Shown piece after piece: positions 10,701 through 22,023 of a stretch of 64,000 nt of DNA (positions are counted from its first letter, which is position 1; each line of letters begins with the position of its first letter). A program made the position numbers and the translations under genes. The DNA is from Primulina eburnea. Its lineage: Eukaryota; Streptophyta; Magnoliopsida; Lamiales; Gesneriaceae. The stretch lies in contig NC_133104.1 of NCBI RefSeq assembly GCF_022965805.1, forward strand, positions 22,095,308-22,159,307, written 5' to 3'. The notes below the pieces were generated by a model. The model did no database searches. It was not told the origin of the DNA and saw only the letters and a program-made list of their open reading frames with translations.

Positions 10701-12276
10701 AGCGGCAGACGCCTTGAGTCGAAAGGTATGTTCTTTGTCCTTGTCGACTATAGGTGTATCGAGTTTAGTAGAAGATTGTTGCTTGTCTGGATTGACATTT
10801 AATACAGAGAGTAGACCGTTGCGACTTGCTGCGATTCAGATTGAGCCAGACTTGATTTCGAGGATCAAAGAAGCACAGAGAACTGATCCGAGTGTGCAGA
10901 AATCGATTGATATGGTCAGAGCTGGTCATATCTCAGAATATCAGGTCAGAGATTCTGTTCTGTATGTGCATAACCGTCTAGTGGTGCCAGATGTTTCAGA
11001 TTTGAGACGACAGATCATGTCGGAGGCACATTGTAGTCGGTTCAGCATTCATCCTGGAGGCAGGAAGATGTACAATGACTTGAAGACACAATTCTGGTGG
11101 AAACAGATGAAGACAGACATTGCAGAATTTGTGTCTAGATGTCTGAATTGCCAACAGGTGAAGGCAGAGAGAAAGAAGCCCGGAGGTCTACTTCAGAGTT
11201 TGTCTATTCCTGAATGGAAATGGGACCACATTTCTATGGATTTCGTGACGAAGTTACCTCGATCTTCGCGGGGCTGTGACGCGATTTGGGTTGTGATAGA
11301 CAGACTGACCAAATCAGCGTGTTTTATTCCGTACCGGATGACCTATCGACACGATCAGATGGCCGAGTTGTATGTCAAAGATGTCGTCAGATTGCACGGT
11401 GTGCCGAAGTCGATCGTATCAGATCGTGATCCACGATTCACTTCTCACTTTTGGCACAGTTTGCAGCAGGCTTTGGGTACGACTTTACACCTGAGCACTG
11501 CTTATCATCCCCAGACAGACGGACAGTCAGAGCGGACTATCCAGACTCTAGAGGATATGCTGAGAGCTGTAGTACTAGACTTTGGTACTAGTTGGCAAGA
11601 TTCATTGCCGTTGTGTGAGTTTTCATACAACAACAGCTATCAGACTAGCATAGAGATGGCACCGTTCGAAGCTTTATACGGAAAGAAGTGCAGATCTCCG
11701 TTGTACTGGGATGATATTTCTGAGGTACCAGAGTTAGGGCCTGATATGATTCGTGAGATGACAGAAAAAGTGAAGATCATTCAGAAACGAATGAAAACGG
11801 CACAGGATAGGCAAGCGAAATACGCCAATATTAGACGTAGACCGTTAGTATTCGAGCAGGGAGACAGAGTATTTCTGAAGATTTCACCTTTCAGAGGCGT
11901 TGTCAGATTTGGCAAGCAAGGAAAGTTGTCTCCTAGATACGTCGGTCCGTATGAGATCCTTGAGAAGATTGGCGATCGAGCTTACAGACTTGCTCTTCCT
12001 CCTTCATTATCAGGTATACATGATGTTTTTCATGTATCGATGTTGCGCAGATACATGCCAGATGATTCTCATGTCATTCTGCCTGACGAAGCCGAGCTAG
12101 ATCAGACTTTGAGCTATGTTGAGCAACCGATACAGATTCTGGATAGAAAGAAAAAGAAGCTTAGAACTAAGACCATTCCACTTGTGAAGGTGCAATGGAG
12201 TCGGCATGGCATCGAGGAAGCAACTTGGGAGACAGAGTCTGAGATGAGACAGAGGCATCCCGAGCTATTTGTATGA
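7756..12276 (+). CDS. Gag-Pol polyprotein of element A (Ty3/Gypsy)
   Basis: A single uninterrupted frame of 1506 residues, unusual in this window. Domains in order: Gag capsid region (about 30-210), a serine-rich linker, a CCHC zinc knuckle C295-C308 ([14 protein letters not shown]), and aspartic protease with DTGAS at D397. Reverse transcriptase follows, with FIDD at D733-D734, then RNase H with D880. Integrase has an N-terminal HHCC zinc motif near 1100-1140 and catalytic D1162, D1223, E1259 (spacing DD35E). A GPY-type module and a chromodomain-like tail (about 1450-1506) end it, supporting a chromovirus assignment. In reverse transcriptase the usual PFGLTNAP reads PFNLTNAP. I chose the ATG of MPPRR at 7756 because B and D start at the same place; an in-frame ATG at 7744 is possible. 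The product should assemble particles, copy the RNA and integrate the DNA. Confidence 0.96.
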   Translation: MPPRRVPQPEQGSTSGAQMDVTATPMETLLKRFQSFHPPTLKGTESAVECESWLDDIEMLFESLSYTDERRVKLIGHQMQEVAKSWWLTTKRALEHRGIDITWKVFKDEFYQRFFPVFYRKDKGAEFANLKQGQWNIEEYVAKFSALLRFAPHVAGNDEAVADQFINGLNPDVFTLVNTGRPNTFSEALNRAKGAEAGLIRQRGASYGVQGQRPPQPTTVQFPPPPPRFDSGASGSGKKDFLKAKGKQFKKSGSSSSSSSGSRQRGQGSDYSGAYCGSCGGRHATEQCQGVLGRCNICRQQGHFARVCPQRSSQRFQSTGSSAAAPQMERQASSVHSFQPPSTQTQQRPGGSQTVSQPPRQQARVFALTEEQAQEAPDDVIAGNCFFCGYPAYVYIDTGASHTFISEHFALRHSLPVESLSTVVSIASPLGSGLISVTTVRHCMLQFEGHEIDLDCVVLGLADFDCIVGVDMLTKYRATVDCFHKIVRFRPEMTDEWKFYGKGSRSRIPLVSALTMSRLLQRGAEGFLVYSVDLLKSSPALADLPVVCEFADVFPDKIPGLPPVREVDFSIDLMPGSVPISRAPYRMAPIELKELKAQLEDLLSKGYIRPSVSPWGAPVLFVRKKDGSMRLCIDYRQLNKATVKNKYPLPRIDDLFDQLQGSSVYSKIDLRSGYHQLRVRDVDIPKTAFRTRYGHYEFVVMPFNLTNAPAVFMSLMNRIFQRYLDEFVIVFIDDILVYSKSLTEHADHLRIVWKTLRNERLYAKLSKCEFWLRQVVFLGHIISGDGIAVDPSKVEAVISWPRPTSVPEIRSFMGLAGYYRRFIRDFSSIAKPITQLTQKNMPFVWSEDCETSFVELKKRLTSAPVLMIPSGTGEFVVYCDASHRGLGCVLMQRGHVIAYASRQLKPHETRYPIHDLELAAIVFALKIWRHYLYGEKFEIYSDHKSLKYLFSQSELNMRQRRWLDLLKDFDCEIKYHPGKSNAAADALSRKVCSLSLSTIGVSSLVEDCCLSGLTFNTESRPLRLAAIQIEPDLISRIKEAQRTDPSVQKSIDMVRAGHISEYQVRDSVLYVHNRLVVPDVSDLRRQIMSEAHCSRFSIHPGGRKMYNDLKTQFWWKQMKTDIAEFVSRCLNCQQVKAERKKPGGLLQSLSIPEWKWDHISMDFVTKLPRSSRGCDAIWVVIDRLTKSACFIPYRMTYRHDQMAELYVKDVVRLHGVPKSIVSDRDPRFTSHFWHSLQQALGTTLHLSTAYHPQTDGQSERTIQTLEDMLRAVVLDFGTSWQDSLPLCEFSYNNSYQTSIEMAPFEALYGKKCRSPLYWDDISEVPELGPDMIREMTEKVKIIQKRMKTAQDRQAKYANIRRRPLVFEQGDRVFLKISPFRGVVRFGKQGKLSPRYVGPYEILEKIGDRAYRLALPPSLSGIHDVFHVSMLRRYMPDDSHVILPDEAELDQTLSYVEQPIQILDRKKKKLRTKTIPLVKVQWSRHGIEEATWETESEMRQRHPELFV

Positions 12277-12363
12277 TGTGAGTTTTCTTTCAGTTCTAAT
12301 GTCATTTCTTCCTTTACTATGATTGATTAAGTTGTTTGCGAGTTCGAGGACGAACTCTTGTCT

Positions 12364-12377
12364 AAGAGGGGGAGAAA
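12364..12377 (+). other. Polypurine tract of element A
   Basis: AAGAGGGGGAGAAA directly abuts the 3' LTR start at 12378, the normal primer for plus-strand DNA. Just upstream, GAGTTCGAGGACGAACTC (about 12338-12355) is a near-perfect palindrome also present before the tracts of B, C, D and G. Confidence 0.9.
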
Positions 12378-14212
12378 TGTAAGGCTCGAGAATTGTCAAT
12401 TGGCATTGATGTGAGACTTGAAACCATGAGAATGCATGACATATAGAGTGGAATTTTTGAAGCATGGCCGAAGCCACACCGCACCCGCGGTGTTAGAGAT
12501 ACAGCACCCGCGGTGCATTGAGAGGAAATTGAGGGAAATGTGCGAACAGACACCGCACCCGCGGTGCTAGCACGACCGCACCCGCGGTGTGAGACCGCAC
12601 CCGCGGTCATGTAAGGACCGCACCCGCGGTCTAAGTGCTACATTTTTGGATGAACTTGCCGTGAGCATAGCGCACCCGCGCTCTTGAGACACCGCACCCG
12701 CGGTCTGCATGCGAAATTGCCACCTTCGATTTTGGTCTTGACACATGGCATGAGGTATATATATGTTATGTTGACACATCACTCCTTCATTCTTCAGAAT
12801 TCAGAACCGAGAGCTCCCAAGGAAATCCTTCAAGTTTCTTCGTGCTAAAAAGTAGAATTATGCAAGAGTTGTTCATCCGATTTTAATTCCGAGGTAAGAT
12901 TTGTGTTCCTTGCATTGAAGGCTACAAAGTGACGTAAGTTTGATATAATTCCAGCATGATTCAGATTGTGGATGTTGGGGAACTTATGATTTTGTTGCGA
13001 ATATGTGTTCTTGATATGCTAAGCATCGTAGAAACGTAAACGGATTGAATTACGGATGTCGTATGCTATAGGTTCAATTTTCCAGCATGTATTATGTGAA
13101 GATTATGCAGAATTTGGTATTCATGTTTGTATTGGATGAGATTATGAGTTATTGAGATTGATTATGATATTGTTATGTTGAGATTGAGTTGGCCGGTATT
13201 GAGAAATAAGCCGTTACGCCGTTGAATTGTATTGAAATCAGTTACAGATTTGTACATTGAGTTAGTTGAGATGCTTGTTGATAGAGTATGTCTACACATT
13301 GCCATTTCAGATTATATTGGTTATTGTGAACTCGAGACTTCGACTGCGACACCGACGATTCGACAAGAAAGGTATAATTCATGTGGTCACGGGATTGCAC
13401 AACTCGATTCAGATTTGATACGAGTTTCCCTAAATCACATACTAGATAGTTATTACATTGATTATGTAATGTTTCGTTTATTGATTTATATTCGAGTCTT
13501 GAGATAGGAGAGATTGGCAGACTTGCCAAAACTAGACGTTTCGGTGTATCGACGCATAGAAACAGATTTGTTATATGTGTAGACCCTCGATACAGAGTTG
13601 ACCGAAGTCTAGGAATAAGACGTACCGTTGCCCCGAGTGGCTGGGTAGGTGACAGACCGTCTTATTCACACCGGGATCCCTAGATTAGAAAAGAGTCGAG
13701 TCAAGATTTGAATTGGGGAATACAGATTTGTATTCTTCTACATGTTTAGATTTATATTCATGTTACTTGTTACATATGCTATGCTTTTGTATATGATATT
13801 TACATTGCATGCATCCATGTTTTATACTGGGATATGTTCTCACCGGAGTTATCCGGCTGTTGTCGTGTCTGTATGTGTGCATGGCAACAGGTGGGGCAGG
13901 ATCAGGGTCACGACGAGGAAGAGAGAGTTGATAGCGTGGAGATGCCGGGTGTAGCAGAAGACTTCTGATGTTGCACTAGTAGTTTTATGTTGATACTAGA
14001 GATGTTATGTTGTTATTGTAACATGTATAACAAGTAAGGCTACTAGATCATGTCATGTAATAGTCGTTGACTCATGTTTGTTTTAAATAAAAATGAGACG
14101 CTTTATGTTAACATTCGATTTAATGTTAGAAAGCGAAAAATTTTGACCCGCCATTTATAATAAAGATCCAATTAAATCCCAAAAGAATTGAGTTAGAACC
14201 CGGGTCCCCACA
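12378..14212 (+). repeat. Element A 3' LTR
   Basis: Same length (1835 bp) as the 5' LTR and offset by exactly 6713 bp along its whole length, so there are no indels. About four base differences were seen. It carries the palindrome array at 12478-12704 and is followed by the TSD ACTAC at 14213-14217. Confidence 0.97.
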
Positions 14213-14217
14213 ACTAC

Positions 14218-14863
14218 ATACACATAGGATATCCATACCCGAAGGTAAGCGGTGAATCCCCGACTACAATGCATCGACGCCTATATCTTTCGACAAAACA
14301 CCCAACCTTGCCACCTGATGACCCCTTGAGAGTCGGTAAACAAGTCAAAGTGTAATGCTAGCACATAGAGTCTCAATGTTGTCCCGGGTCATAAGGAATA
14401 ATGGTGTACAACCATAAACTAGGACGTTTCCACTCGATAAGTGAGAACCACTTGGAAAGTCCTTTATGGAGGGTTGTTCAAAGTACTCTACCAGGAGAAC
14501 CTATATGCATGCTCTGACATCACAATGTCCCCTACCAATGAAACATGGTACTCACATCGCAGATACTAGTCTCGAACTCGAGCGGCCTATATCCTTCTTA
14601 GCGGCGGCTGAATCGACTAGGAATTGTTTAGAATATACAGTATTCCAAATATGAGTTTCATGATACTCATCATATGAGCATCTCATATTCTTTCTACTAT
14701 TTGTATATTCAAGAGCTTTATCAATGCAACTAGCATGGGTATACAGATAAAGATGTGCCAAAATTAATAATTTCAAATATTATTAAAATAAAGATCGTTT
14801 ATACATAGAGTTTCATTGTGAACACTCGGCCAACACTTGGCTCGACGGGCACGTACTCTAACA
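14218..14863 (-). mobile_element. Copia 5' LTR, outer part
   Basis: The Copia LTR resumes after the element A TSD and ends at 14863, where the minus strand reads TGTTAGAGTACGTGCC, a normal LTR start. The next bases, CAAAC (14864-14868), belong to the LTR of element E, so the Copia element probably inserted there; the matching second TSD copy should lie left of the window. Confidence 0.75.
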
Positions 14864-15511
14864 CAAACATCGATAAAAACATGGCTCGCTGCATGGAGAT
14901 TTGTAGGAGTTTCGAAGTGCCGAAAATCCAGCAAATTTCCAGGGGCTGTTCAAAGGTTAAGAGGTCTGATCTCAATGGTTTTAGGGCTGTTAATGTGTTG
15001 ATAAGGTGGGGTAAAAAGTTGGGAGAAATTTGGTTAAGTTTCGGTTCGATTTGGATTAAAACCAGGACCTCGGTCCAAGTTTTAAAACGAATTGGTTAAG
15101 TTTTGAAACATGCTCGATTTTACGTCTGAGGAATACTTATAAATATGTTTTTGAATGTATTAAGGAGTTTGGTAACCTTTCAGTCGAAAATTAGAGGCCC
15201 ATGGCTAAAACATTTTGGGTTTCCAGGGGCAAAATGATCATTTTGCATCCGGGATGAGATTTTAGTCCTTGCAGCGACCTGAGAACCATTTTATCATTCT
15301 TTTAAATTTTTATGCATCATGCATATGATTTTTATGTAATTAAGAAAATATACGTTGCATGCGTGATTTTAAAAAAATATTGTGTATGTATACGATTTTG
15401 ATAAGTGATTAAAATGATGATGTTTTGAAAGATGAGAATTAGTTGTGACTAACGATGTATATATTAATGCTTATGATGCATATGTAAATACTAATGATGA
15501 GACCTAGGCAC

Positions 15512-16855
15512 TGATAAGTGCAATTATTGCACTTTTATTACTTGTATTTAACTTAGAATTTTGTGATTCTTGAGCAGATTTTATGCGATTTGTTGTTGTT
15601 TTTGTTGTTGTAGTTTGGAAGCTTTTGATGAGAGTTTGGAGTATTAAAATGTTGAATTGGAAAGTACAAAAGATGTAAAAATACAGAAGCTACAGCGCAC
15701 CCGCTCTTATACATACACCGCACCCGCGGTAAAGCACCACACTCGCGCTAGAAAGCATATCGCACCCGCGCTCACACACCAGTAGAAGCACGACACCCGT
15801 GATGAATTATTAACCGCACCTGCAGTCCTTGCACGACAGAATCCGAAAAATCTGTATTCTGGTGTGCTGCGCATGGAAGTCCAATATTTTGGTGTGCTGC
15901 GGATTGAGGCTTGTCTGGGACCATAAAATAGATCATTTACTTACCATCTAGGGTATTGGAGAGCCAAGGGAAGAGTGGAGGCTGCTGCTAGACGATTGAA
16001 GACTCAAGTTAATCAACTTTTTGGGAAATCTTTTGGAAAACTCCGGGGACGGAATCAGCACTTCAAACTCTTGTTCTAATTTTTTTTTCTTTTATTTTTC
16101 ATTTGATATGTCTTGTTTTAGAAGCATGTTTTGTTGTTTTGATTGTGTTATTATGAAATAATTTTTATTTTTAGAGGAAAGATGGAACAAAACTAGAAAC
16201 CATGTGTTTGAATCTATGAACTAAGCTATTTAAGTTCTTCATATTGTTCATTTGTATTGTTCTAATCTTAATGCTTTCAATTTATTGTCCATAATTTGAA
16301 TGATTTATATGTTTATAATTTATCACTCGGAAGAGGAAATTAGAAACAAGAAATGGGAAAAATACATCAATGGTATTTATAGAGTTCGGGAGGGCCTATA
16401 ATACTATCGAAGCCCATAGAGAATCTAGTGCTTGATGTGTTATTTATTTGTAGACTGTTGATGGGAACGTTGCAATCCATTTTTAGATAACTAATATCTA
16501 CTTAATACTCGGGAGAGTGAGTAGATAATTAGAGTATTCTTGGCTAATGAATAAGAAGGATTTTTATAACATAGCTAAAAAAATTACACATGGTGGACAT
16601 TTGCGTGAAATCGGACTTCTAGATCTTTTATTCCATTGTTATTTGTTACAATTTGGTGTTACATTTAAATCCATTTTCAATTTAGTTATTCCTGCAACCA
16701 AATCTTTTAATTGATTTTTCTAAATAAAGTCGAGACTATTTTAATCACAAGCACTAATATACATACTCCTCGTGGGATCGACACTTATACTCAAAAATAC
16801 ATTTTACTATAACTTGACGTCGTGTGCTTGCGAGCAATTAAGAAAACACGCAACA
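15512..16855 (+). mobile_element. Solo LTR N inside element E LTR
   Basis: The uninterrupted target, CCTAGGCACAGTGG, is seen at about 58962-58975. Here the same sequence is split after GGCAC (15507-15511) and resumes with GGAAC (16856-16860), a 5-bp TSD with one mismatch. The 1344-bp insert starts TGATAAGTGCA and ends ACACGCAACA and has no internal coding region. It is not similar to the A-D or G LTRs outside a short block of GCACCCGCGGT-like motifs at 15693-15826. A late-LTR block, GTGGGATCGACAC, suggests a Gypsy LTR of another lineage. Confidence 0.8.
15693..15826. repeat. Degenerate ACCGCACCCGCGGT array in solo LTR N
   Basis: About six motif copies in 130 bp. One is perfect (CACCGCACCCGCGGT, near 15715-15730); the others read CAGCGCACCCGCTC, ATCGCACCCGCGCTC, ACGACACCCGTGAT and ACCGCACCTGCAGT. 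Several look like CpG-decayed forms. The flanking LTR is unrelated to elements A and D, which carry the same motif. Confidence 0.7.
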
Positions 16856-17578
16856 GGAACAGTGGATGGGTAATACTGTCGTTGATGTCCGATAGCAGCC
16901 GGGTACCACGCTTTTATGTAGATGGATTCACCGTATAATGAAGAAATGATAAAGCTGATACGAAGGTCACAACTAAGGAACTGAATTCAATTAAAGTTAA
17001 TTTTTACGAATATGATGAGCTGTTTTGGAATGTTATGAATTCATATAACATGTTTATAATTATGCTTTTTAAATTTATGAAAGGTAAGTTGATTACAATG
17101 TATTTTTCATTGATGTGTGCTATGTATATGTAATTTTTATTGTGGTACAGGTGTGTTGTGTTTTTAGACTCACTAGGTATGAATGATGCTGGTGAGAATG
17201 TCGATGAAGGGACTTGAGGTTTTGAATTCTGAGTAGGCAGGACTGGATGTACGCGCACGACCCGAGGACCACATTTCTTCTGCACATCACAATTTTATGA
17301 TATTTGAGAGGATTTGAACATTTTATACATTGGTTTTCATATGTTGATGATTACTAGGAATTTTACTCGTTTATGTTTATGAATATTCTGTCGGACGAGT
17401 TTGGTAATTTTAAAACTACACTATTTTAAATTTTCAAATATTTACGATTATTTTTAAATGGGATATTTTTCAATAGGGTTGCTTGAATGTAATAAACATT
17501 TAGATGTTTATTTTCGAAAATGTGAGCTGTTTGAAAACAAAAAAATTAGCAGCATTTAAAATTAATAGATGTTTTAGC

Positions 17579-17590
17579 TGGTATCTGAGC
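17579..17590 (+). other. Primer-binding site of element E
   Basis: TGGTATCTGAGC starts two bases after the LTR end, matching the initiator tRNA-Met site with one change. The region 17591-17839 that follows is an AT-rich leader without genes. Confidence 0.75.
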
Positions 17591-17839
17591 AAGGGTCCTG
17601 TATAGGGTTGTGCCACCGCCTGCTTCTGCAGCTTAGTCTTCATGCCTCAATTCTGTAAGCTTGTATGATTAAAATGTTTTAAATGAATTACTGTTACCTG
17701 CATGTTTACATGATTTATGATTTACGATGATTTAAAGTACATGTTTAACCACTTTTACGATTTAAGGACTCACTGCTTTAAAAATACTAGATTAATTGCA
17801 TGATGGATTACGTTTAGATTTGGATTTTGTTAAGATATC

Positions 17840-18647
17840 ATGTCTCCCAAACACGATCCTAGCGTAGACAGACAGGACGATATTCCTGCAGGTGGCAGAG
17901 GCCTCCACCACCACCGCCGTCGATGGATGCAGCCACCCGTGTACTGGAGGGTATGTCTCGACTTTTGGAGCAGGCTCCCCGTCCACAGACCGATATTTAT
18001 GAACAGTTTAGGCGGCTCAACCCGAAGGAGTTCGGGGGCACTACTGAGCCATTCTTGGCAGAGGGATGGATTCGATCTCTGGAGTTGCACTTTGGGTATC
18101 TATAGATGAGAGATGGCGACCGAGTCAGGTGCGTCACATATATGTTGCGAGACGATGCATCCCTATGGTGGGAGGGAGTCGCGCATGCGGTGGACTTGGC
18201 TACCCTCACCTAGGGCGGATTCAAGGAGATGTTCTACGGAAATTATTTTCCCTCTGACGTCAAGGTCCGCCTGACGAGGGAGTTTTTGATTCTCCGCCAG
18301 GGGGACTCATCTGTGGAGGAATTTATCCAGAAGTTTGACAGAGGCCGTCATTTTGTGCCCAATATTGCGAGAGATGCTGATCAGAAGCTGAGGCATTTTA
18401 TGGATGGACTTAGACCCACCCTACGCCGGATGTTATACTGATGAAACCAGCGAGCTACAATGAGGCCACTTCTTGTGCCTTCAAGGCGGAGCAGGAACCT
18501 TAAGAAATTGACATTAAGATGCAGAGGAAGCGGCATCAGGCTCAGTCCAGCTACTAGCCGCAAAAGAAATGGTATGCAGGACTACCGAGGCAGCAGTGGC
18601 AGCAGAAGCCTCGGGACAAGTTAGGATGCCTAGCAGCAGAGACCTCC
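17840..18647 (+). pseudogene. Element E gag, first segment
   Basis: From the ATG at 17840 the sequence encodes a chromovirus Gag start (DDIPAGGRG), then in a shifted frame the capsid region: DAATRVLEGM at 17923, FRRLNPKEFGG, AEGWIRSLELHF, LWWEG, and RQGDSSVEEFIQKFDRG up to 18441. A frameshift lies between 17880 and 17923, in-frame stops near 18105 and 18213, and another frameshift near 18430. Insertion of element B at 18648 (TSD CCTCC) interrupts it; the sequence continues at 34978 and again at 41724. It cannot make a functional Gag. Confidence 0.88.
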
Positions 18648-18778
18648 TGTAATGCTTGAGATTTAATATCGTATTAAATTACGATTATTGATTTTTAATC
18701 GAGACGATTATGAAAGGGCTAACCGAGACACGAATAGAAAGTGTGCATGTGAGAATGTTGGTGCTAGAGCTGAAGGTC

Positions 18779-19085
18779 TCGCGCATATGCGCGAAGAGTA
18801 GGCGCGCATATGCGCGAGCTGTGCGGAAAACCAAGGAGCCAAGATCTAACCTTGCGCGCACATGCTCAACGTAAAGAACGCACATGCGCGATAGGTCCAG
18901 TGGGGTTGGCGCATATGCGCCGAGAGAGGCGCGCATATACGCGAGTGTAGTTGGGAACGACATAGTAGGTCTCGTGCATATGCGCGGCGATGGGGCGCAC
19001 ATCTGCACGAGCTGCCGAGAAGCCGAGCAACGAGACCAGTAGGTCTCGCGCATATGCGCCGATGATGTCGCGCATATGCGCGAGA
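18779..19085. repeat. U3 array of CGCGCATATGCGCG palindromes (element B)
   Basis: About ten copies in 307 bp, several perfectly palindromic (18802-18818 and 19069-19083), others with CACATGCGCG or one-base changes. The array ends about 50 bp before the TATA run. Translation of it yields spurious repetitive frames rich in Arg, Ala, Tyr and Cys on both strands, which I do not regard as genes. Remnants in the 3' LTR are at 24423-24458 and about 33119-33352. Confidence 0.92.
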
Positions 19086-19865
19086 CGTGTAATATGTGGG
19101 ATGAGCCACTCGTCCTTGTGCATGTACGTGGATGTATATATATATATATACACACACAGGAATTCTTCATTATTCAGAAGAAAGAATCGAGAAAAAGGTT
19201 TCTGAAAAAGGGTTGAAATCCGTCTATCCGATTTTGAATCCGATTTCGGTATTGAGTTCCTATCGACGTAGGCTACAACTGGACGTAAGTTTTGCTACGT
19301 TTTGATATGTTTTGAAATTATGGTATGGTCAGAATCTGATATGATTCATATATGATGTTCTTGTCATGTTAGACATCGTAAAATTTAAACCGGATTGAAG
19401 AACAAATACCATATGAAATTGTTATGATTTTCGGAGTAGTTTTGGAGTAGATTTGATATCAGAATTGAATTGTTATTGATTATGAGATGTTGGGATTGAT
19501 ATCTGATTAATATGGTAGTGCTGGATATATTGAAATTATGATGTTATGTTGTTGAAACAGAACTTGACTGAATTCTGATTATATCCAGTATGGATTGAAT
19601 GGTGTATTGATACAGTACCCTCGATATTGTTATTATCAGATTAAGTATTGACAGGCTTAGGGTTAGAGACTGCGACCGAGTCAGAGTATCAGAAAGAAAG
19701 GTATAAATTAATGTTGTGTCGGGATTGCACAACTCGAGTGAGGTTTGACTCGAGTTTCCCTAAATCACATACTTAGTTTATTACATTGATATTTGTAATT
19801 GATGAGATTGATGTTTGTAGTCTATTGATTTATAGCCACTGCATGTATTGACTACTGAGTCGTTT

Positions 19866-20040
19866 AGTCATTGGCTGATTCACCTAGTCACCGGCTGATT
19901 CGTCTGGTTATTGGCTGATTCTTCTAGATATTGACTGATTCGTCTAAAATTTGGCTGATTCTCTTAATTACTGGCTGATTCGTCTAGTTATCGGCTGATT
20001 CGCTTAATTCTTGACTGATTTGTCAATTCTGCGGCTGTTT
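19866..20040. repeat. Tandem repeats GGCTGATTCGTCTAGTTATT in element B LTR
   Basis: About nine imperfect copies of a unit of about 20 bp, built on CTGATTCG(T/C)CT. The same repeat is at 34147-34330 in the B 3' LTR and in both D LTRs (about 35805-36050, 40850-41070), but not in A, C or G. Confidence 0.88.
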
Positions 20041-20050
20041 CGCCCAGACA

Positions 20051-20133
20051 CTGGATATATGAATTATATCGATGCCGTGTAGGAATTGATTCATTCCTAT
20101 CGACTGAGATTCGATATAATTATCAATATCCAG
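20051..20133. other. Large LTR stem-loop, CTGGATAT type
   Basis: Nested inverted repeats: CTGGATAT/ATATCCAG, AATTATATCGA/TCGATATAATT and TAGGAAT/ATTCCTA, forming a long interrupted stem. It is directly followed by ACATCGGGATCCCTAG. It occupies the place held by the AATAAGACG stem-loop in A, C and G. Copies: 34340-34422 (B 3' LTR), 36054-36136 and 41091-41163 (D, with some weakened pairs). Confidence 0.8.
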
Positions 20134-20686
20134 ACATCGGGATCCCTAGCTTAGAGTTGAGTCGAGTCTGAGACGACGCGTTGTTTGAGTCGAGTCTGAG
20201 TCTGAGTGTGATTCATTGCTTGATATTGATTTATGTGTCTAATTTGATACATGTTATGAATATTTCTTATATGCTTTTGTATATGCTTTTATATGATTGC
20301 ATGTTTACATTGTTTATACTGGGATGTAATTCTCACCGGATTTATCCGGTTGTTGTCTTGTTTTGTATGTCTGCATGACAACAGGTGGGGCCAGATCAGG
20401 GTCAAGAAGAGGATGAGAGAAGACAGTTAGCGTGGAGATCCGGACTTAGGAGTATATCTGTTATATCACCTGAGATGTAGTGAAAATACAGTAGTTATTA
20501 TAATTGCTTGTTGTACAGGACTTGTACTTAGAACTGATTAGTGATCTTGTAAATGAGATAAGACTTATTTCATATGCTGCGTACTCTCGTGTTTTAAAAA
20601 AAAATTTAGACCCTGTTTATTTTAATTGATAAATTATTCCCATCAAGTGATTAAGAATTGAATTAAGTTCGGGTCCCCACAACAGG

Positions 20687-20698
20687 TGGTATCAGAGC
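20687..20698 (+). other. Primer-binding site of element B
   Basis: TGGTATCAGAGC, identical to element A, 5 bp after the LTR end. The 250-bp leader to the gag start at 20951 has no genes. Confidence 0.88.
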
Positions 20699-20950
20699 AA
20701 TAGATCCTTTAGACTGAGATAGAAGCTAGTGAACAGGGTAGATTGAGTTTTCTTTCCTTGCTTGTGACTGCTAGCATGCTTACTGCTTTATATAATACAT
20801 GTTACTTGACGTATTAGATTTGATTTTGTAATATGTATTATTGGGAATGAATTTGAATCGACTCTCGATCAGCAGTAAGATGATCGGAGGAGGGAACTGA
20901 AGTGAAACAGGTTTATTGGATTGGGGTTACTAATCCACTGATTATCAGAT

Positions 20951-22023
20951 ATGCCTCTGAGAAGAATACCAGAACAAGGTAGCACTTCGAATCCTCCAAT
21001 GGATGTTACCGCCACTCCTATGGAAAAATTATTGAAAAGATTTCATTCATTCAAACCGCCAACCCTGAAAGGAACAGAGACTTCGGTTGACTGTGAGAGT
21101 TGGTTGAATGATATAGAAATGTTGTTTGATTCGTTGGAATATACAGATGAACGACGAGTTCGGCTGATAGGACACCAGTTGCAGGACATTGCAAAGAGCT
21201 GGTGGGTTACGATGAAGAGGGCCTTGGAGCATCGAGGTACGACTATTACTTGGGATGTATTTAAAACTGAGTTTTATCAGAGATTTTTCCCAGTGTCGTA
21301 CAGGAAAGACAAGGGGGCGGAGTTTGCCAATTTGAGACAGGGTCAGCTGAACATTGAAGAATATGTGAGCAAGTCCTCTACCATGTTACCAAGTCCTCTA
21401 CCATGTTGAATTTTGCTCCACATGTGGCTGAAAATGACGAAACCGTGGCCGATCAGTTCATCAATGGATTGAACCCCGATATCTTTACATTGGTGAACAC
21501 ATGGCGACCAAATAACTTTGCTGATGCCATGAATAGAGCAAAGGGCGCTGAAGCGGGCCTGATACGGCAGAGAGGAGCTGTGGATGTTCCTTTCGCACTG
21601 AGACTATCGCAACCACCTCCCCGATTCGAGGGTGACAGTAGCAGTGGTGGAAAGAAAGATTTTCTGAATGCTAGAGGAAAACAGTTTAAGAAATCTGGTG
21701 GCAGTTCTTCTAGCTCCAGTGATTCCAAACAGAGTTATACCGGGGCTTACTGTGGAACTTGTGGAGGGAGACATTCCACTGAGCAATGCCAAGGAGAACT
21801 TGGTAGCTGCCACTTCTGCAAACAACAGGGACATTTTGCCAGAGTGTGTCCACAGAAGGGTTCTCAATCCCAAGGATCCGAATCATCTGGATCAGCGGCA
21901 CAGTGGAGTAGACGATCAGCTGCTGTTCATTCGTTTCAGCAACATCTCAGTCACAGCAGAGGCCAGGAGGAAGCCAGACAGTTGGCCAGCCTCCTAGACA
22001 GCAGGCCAGATTATTTGCTTTGA
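20951..22023 (+). pseudogene. Element B gag, frameshifted
   Basis: Starts MPLRRIPEQG with the same Gag layout as element A (CESWLNDIEMLF, then the FYQRFFP motif). A 20-bp tandem duplication (unit 21371-21390, repeated 21391-21407) shifts the frame, ending the first part at 21409; Gag continues from 21403 in another frame with FAPHVAENDE. The CCHC knuckle ([14 protein letters not shown]) near 21810-21850 is intact. A second shift upstream of 22023 uncouples it from the protease. Apart from these shifts Gag is well preserved compared with pol. Confidence 0.9.

Larger units (their letters stand above)
5665..14212 (+). mobile_element. Element A: intact Ty3/Gypsy chromovirus-type retrotransposon
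   Basis: An 8548-bp element with all expected parts: 5' LTR 5665-7499, tRNA-Met primer site 7505-7516, one gag-pol frame 7756-12276, polypurine tract 12364-12377 and 3' LTR 12378-14212. It is flanked by a perfect 5-bp TSD, ACTAC. Both LTRs are 1835 bp and start TG and end CA. By eye I count about four differences: one near 6566/13279, one near 6626/13339, and two near 6794/13507. It inserted into the Copia LTR. The few LTR differences and unbroken frame mean a very recent insertion that may still be able to move. It is a plausible source of proteins for the defective relatives B, C, D and G. Confidence 0.97.
14864..17576 (+). mobile_element. Element E 5' LTR, 5'-incomplete, split by solo LTR N
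   Basis: The sequence matches the inner part of the element E 3' LTR (42714 down to 42091 on the minus strand, then 58938-59692). It lacks about the first 1.23 kb, because the Copia element interrupts it at 14863. A solo LTR occupies 15512-16855. It ends ...GATGTTTTA at 17576, next to the primer site. It is one of three divergent copies of this LTR family in the window (also 1-979 and 58938-59692). Confidence 0.8.
18648..20681 (+). repeat. Element B 5' LTR (2034 bp)
   Basis: Starts TGTAATGCTTGAG and ends GGTCCCCACA. Order: palindrome array (18779-19085), TATA run (about 19134-19150), GGCTGATTCGTCT tandem repeats (19866-20040), large stem-loop (20051-20133), GGGATCCCTAG, then the conserved CTGTTGTC hairpin (about 20350-20384). 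The layout is that of element A, but the array and the stem-loop are different sequences. Confidence 0.93.

Noticed and set aside
18779..19170. Overlapping frames on both strands rich in Arg, Ala, Tyr, Cys and Met (also near 24510-25017, 30633-31153, 32962-33471)
   Set aside because: They are translations of the palindromic CGCGCATATGCGCG arrays; a palindrome array gives similar open frames on both strands. Their sequences change with motif decay and have no start context or homologues.
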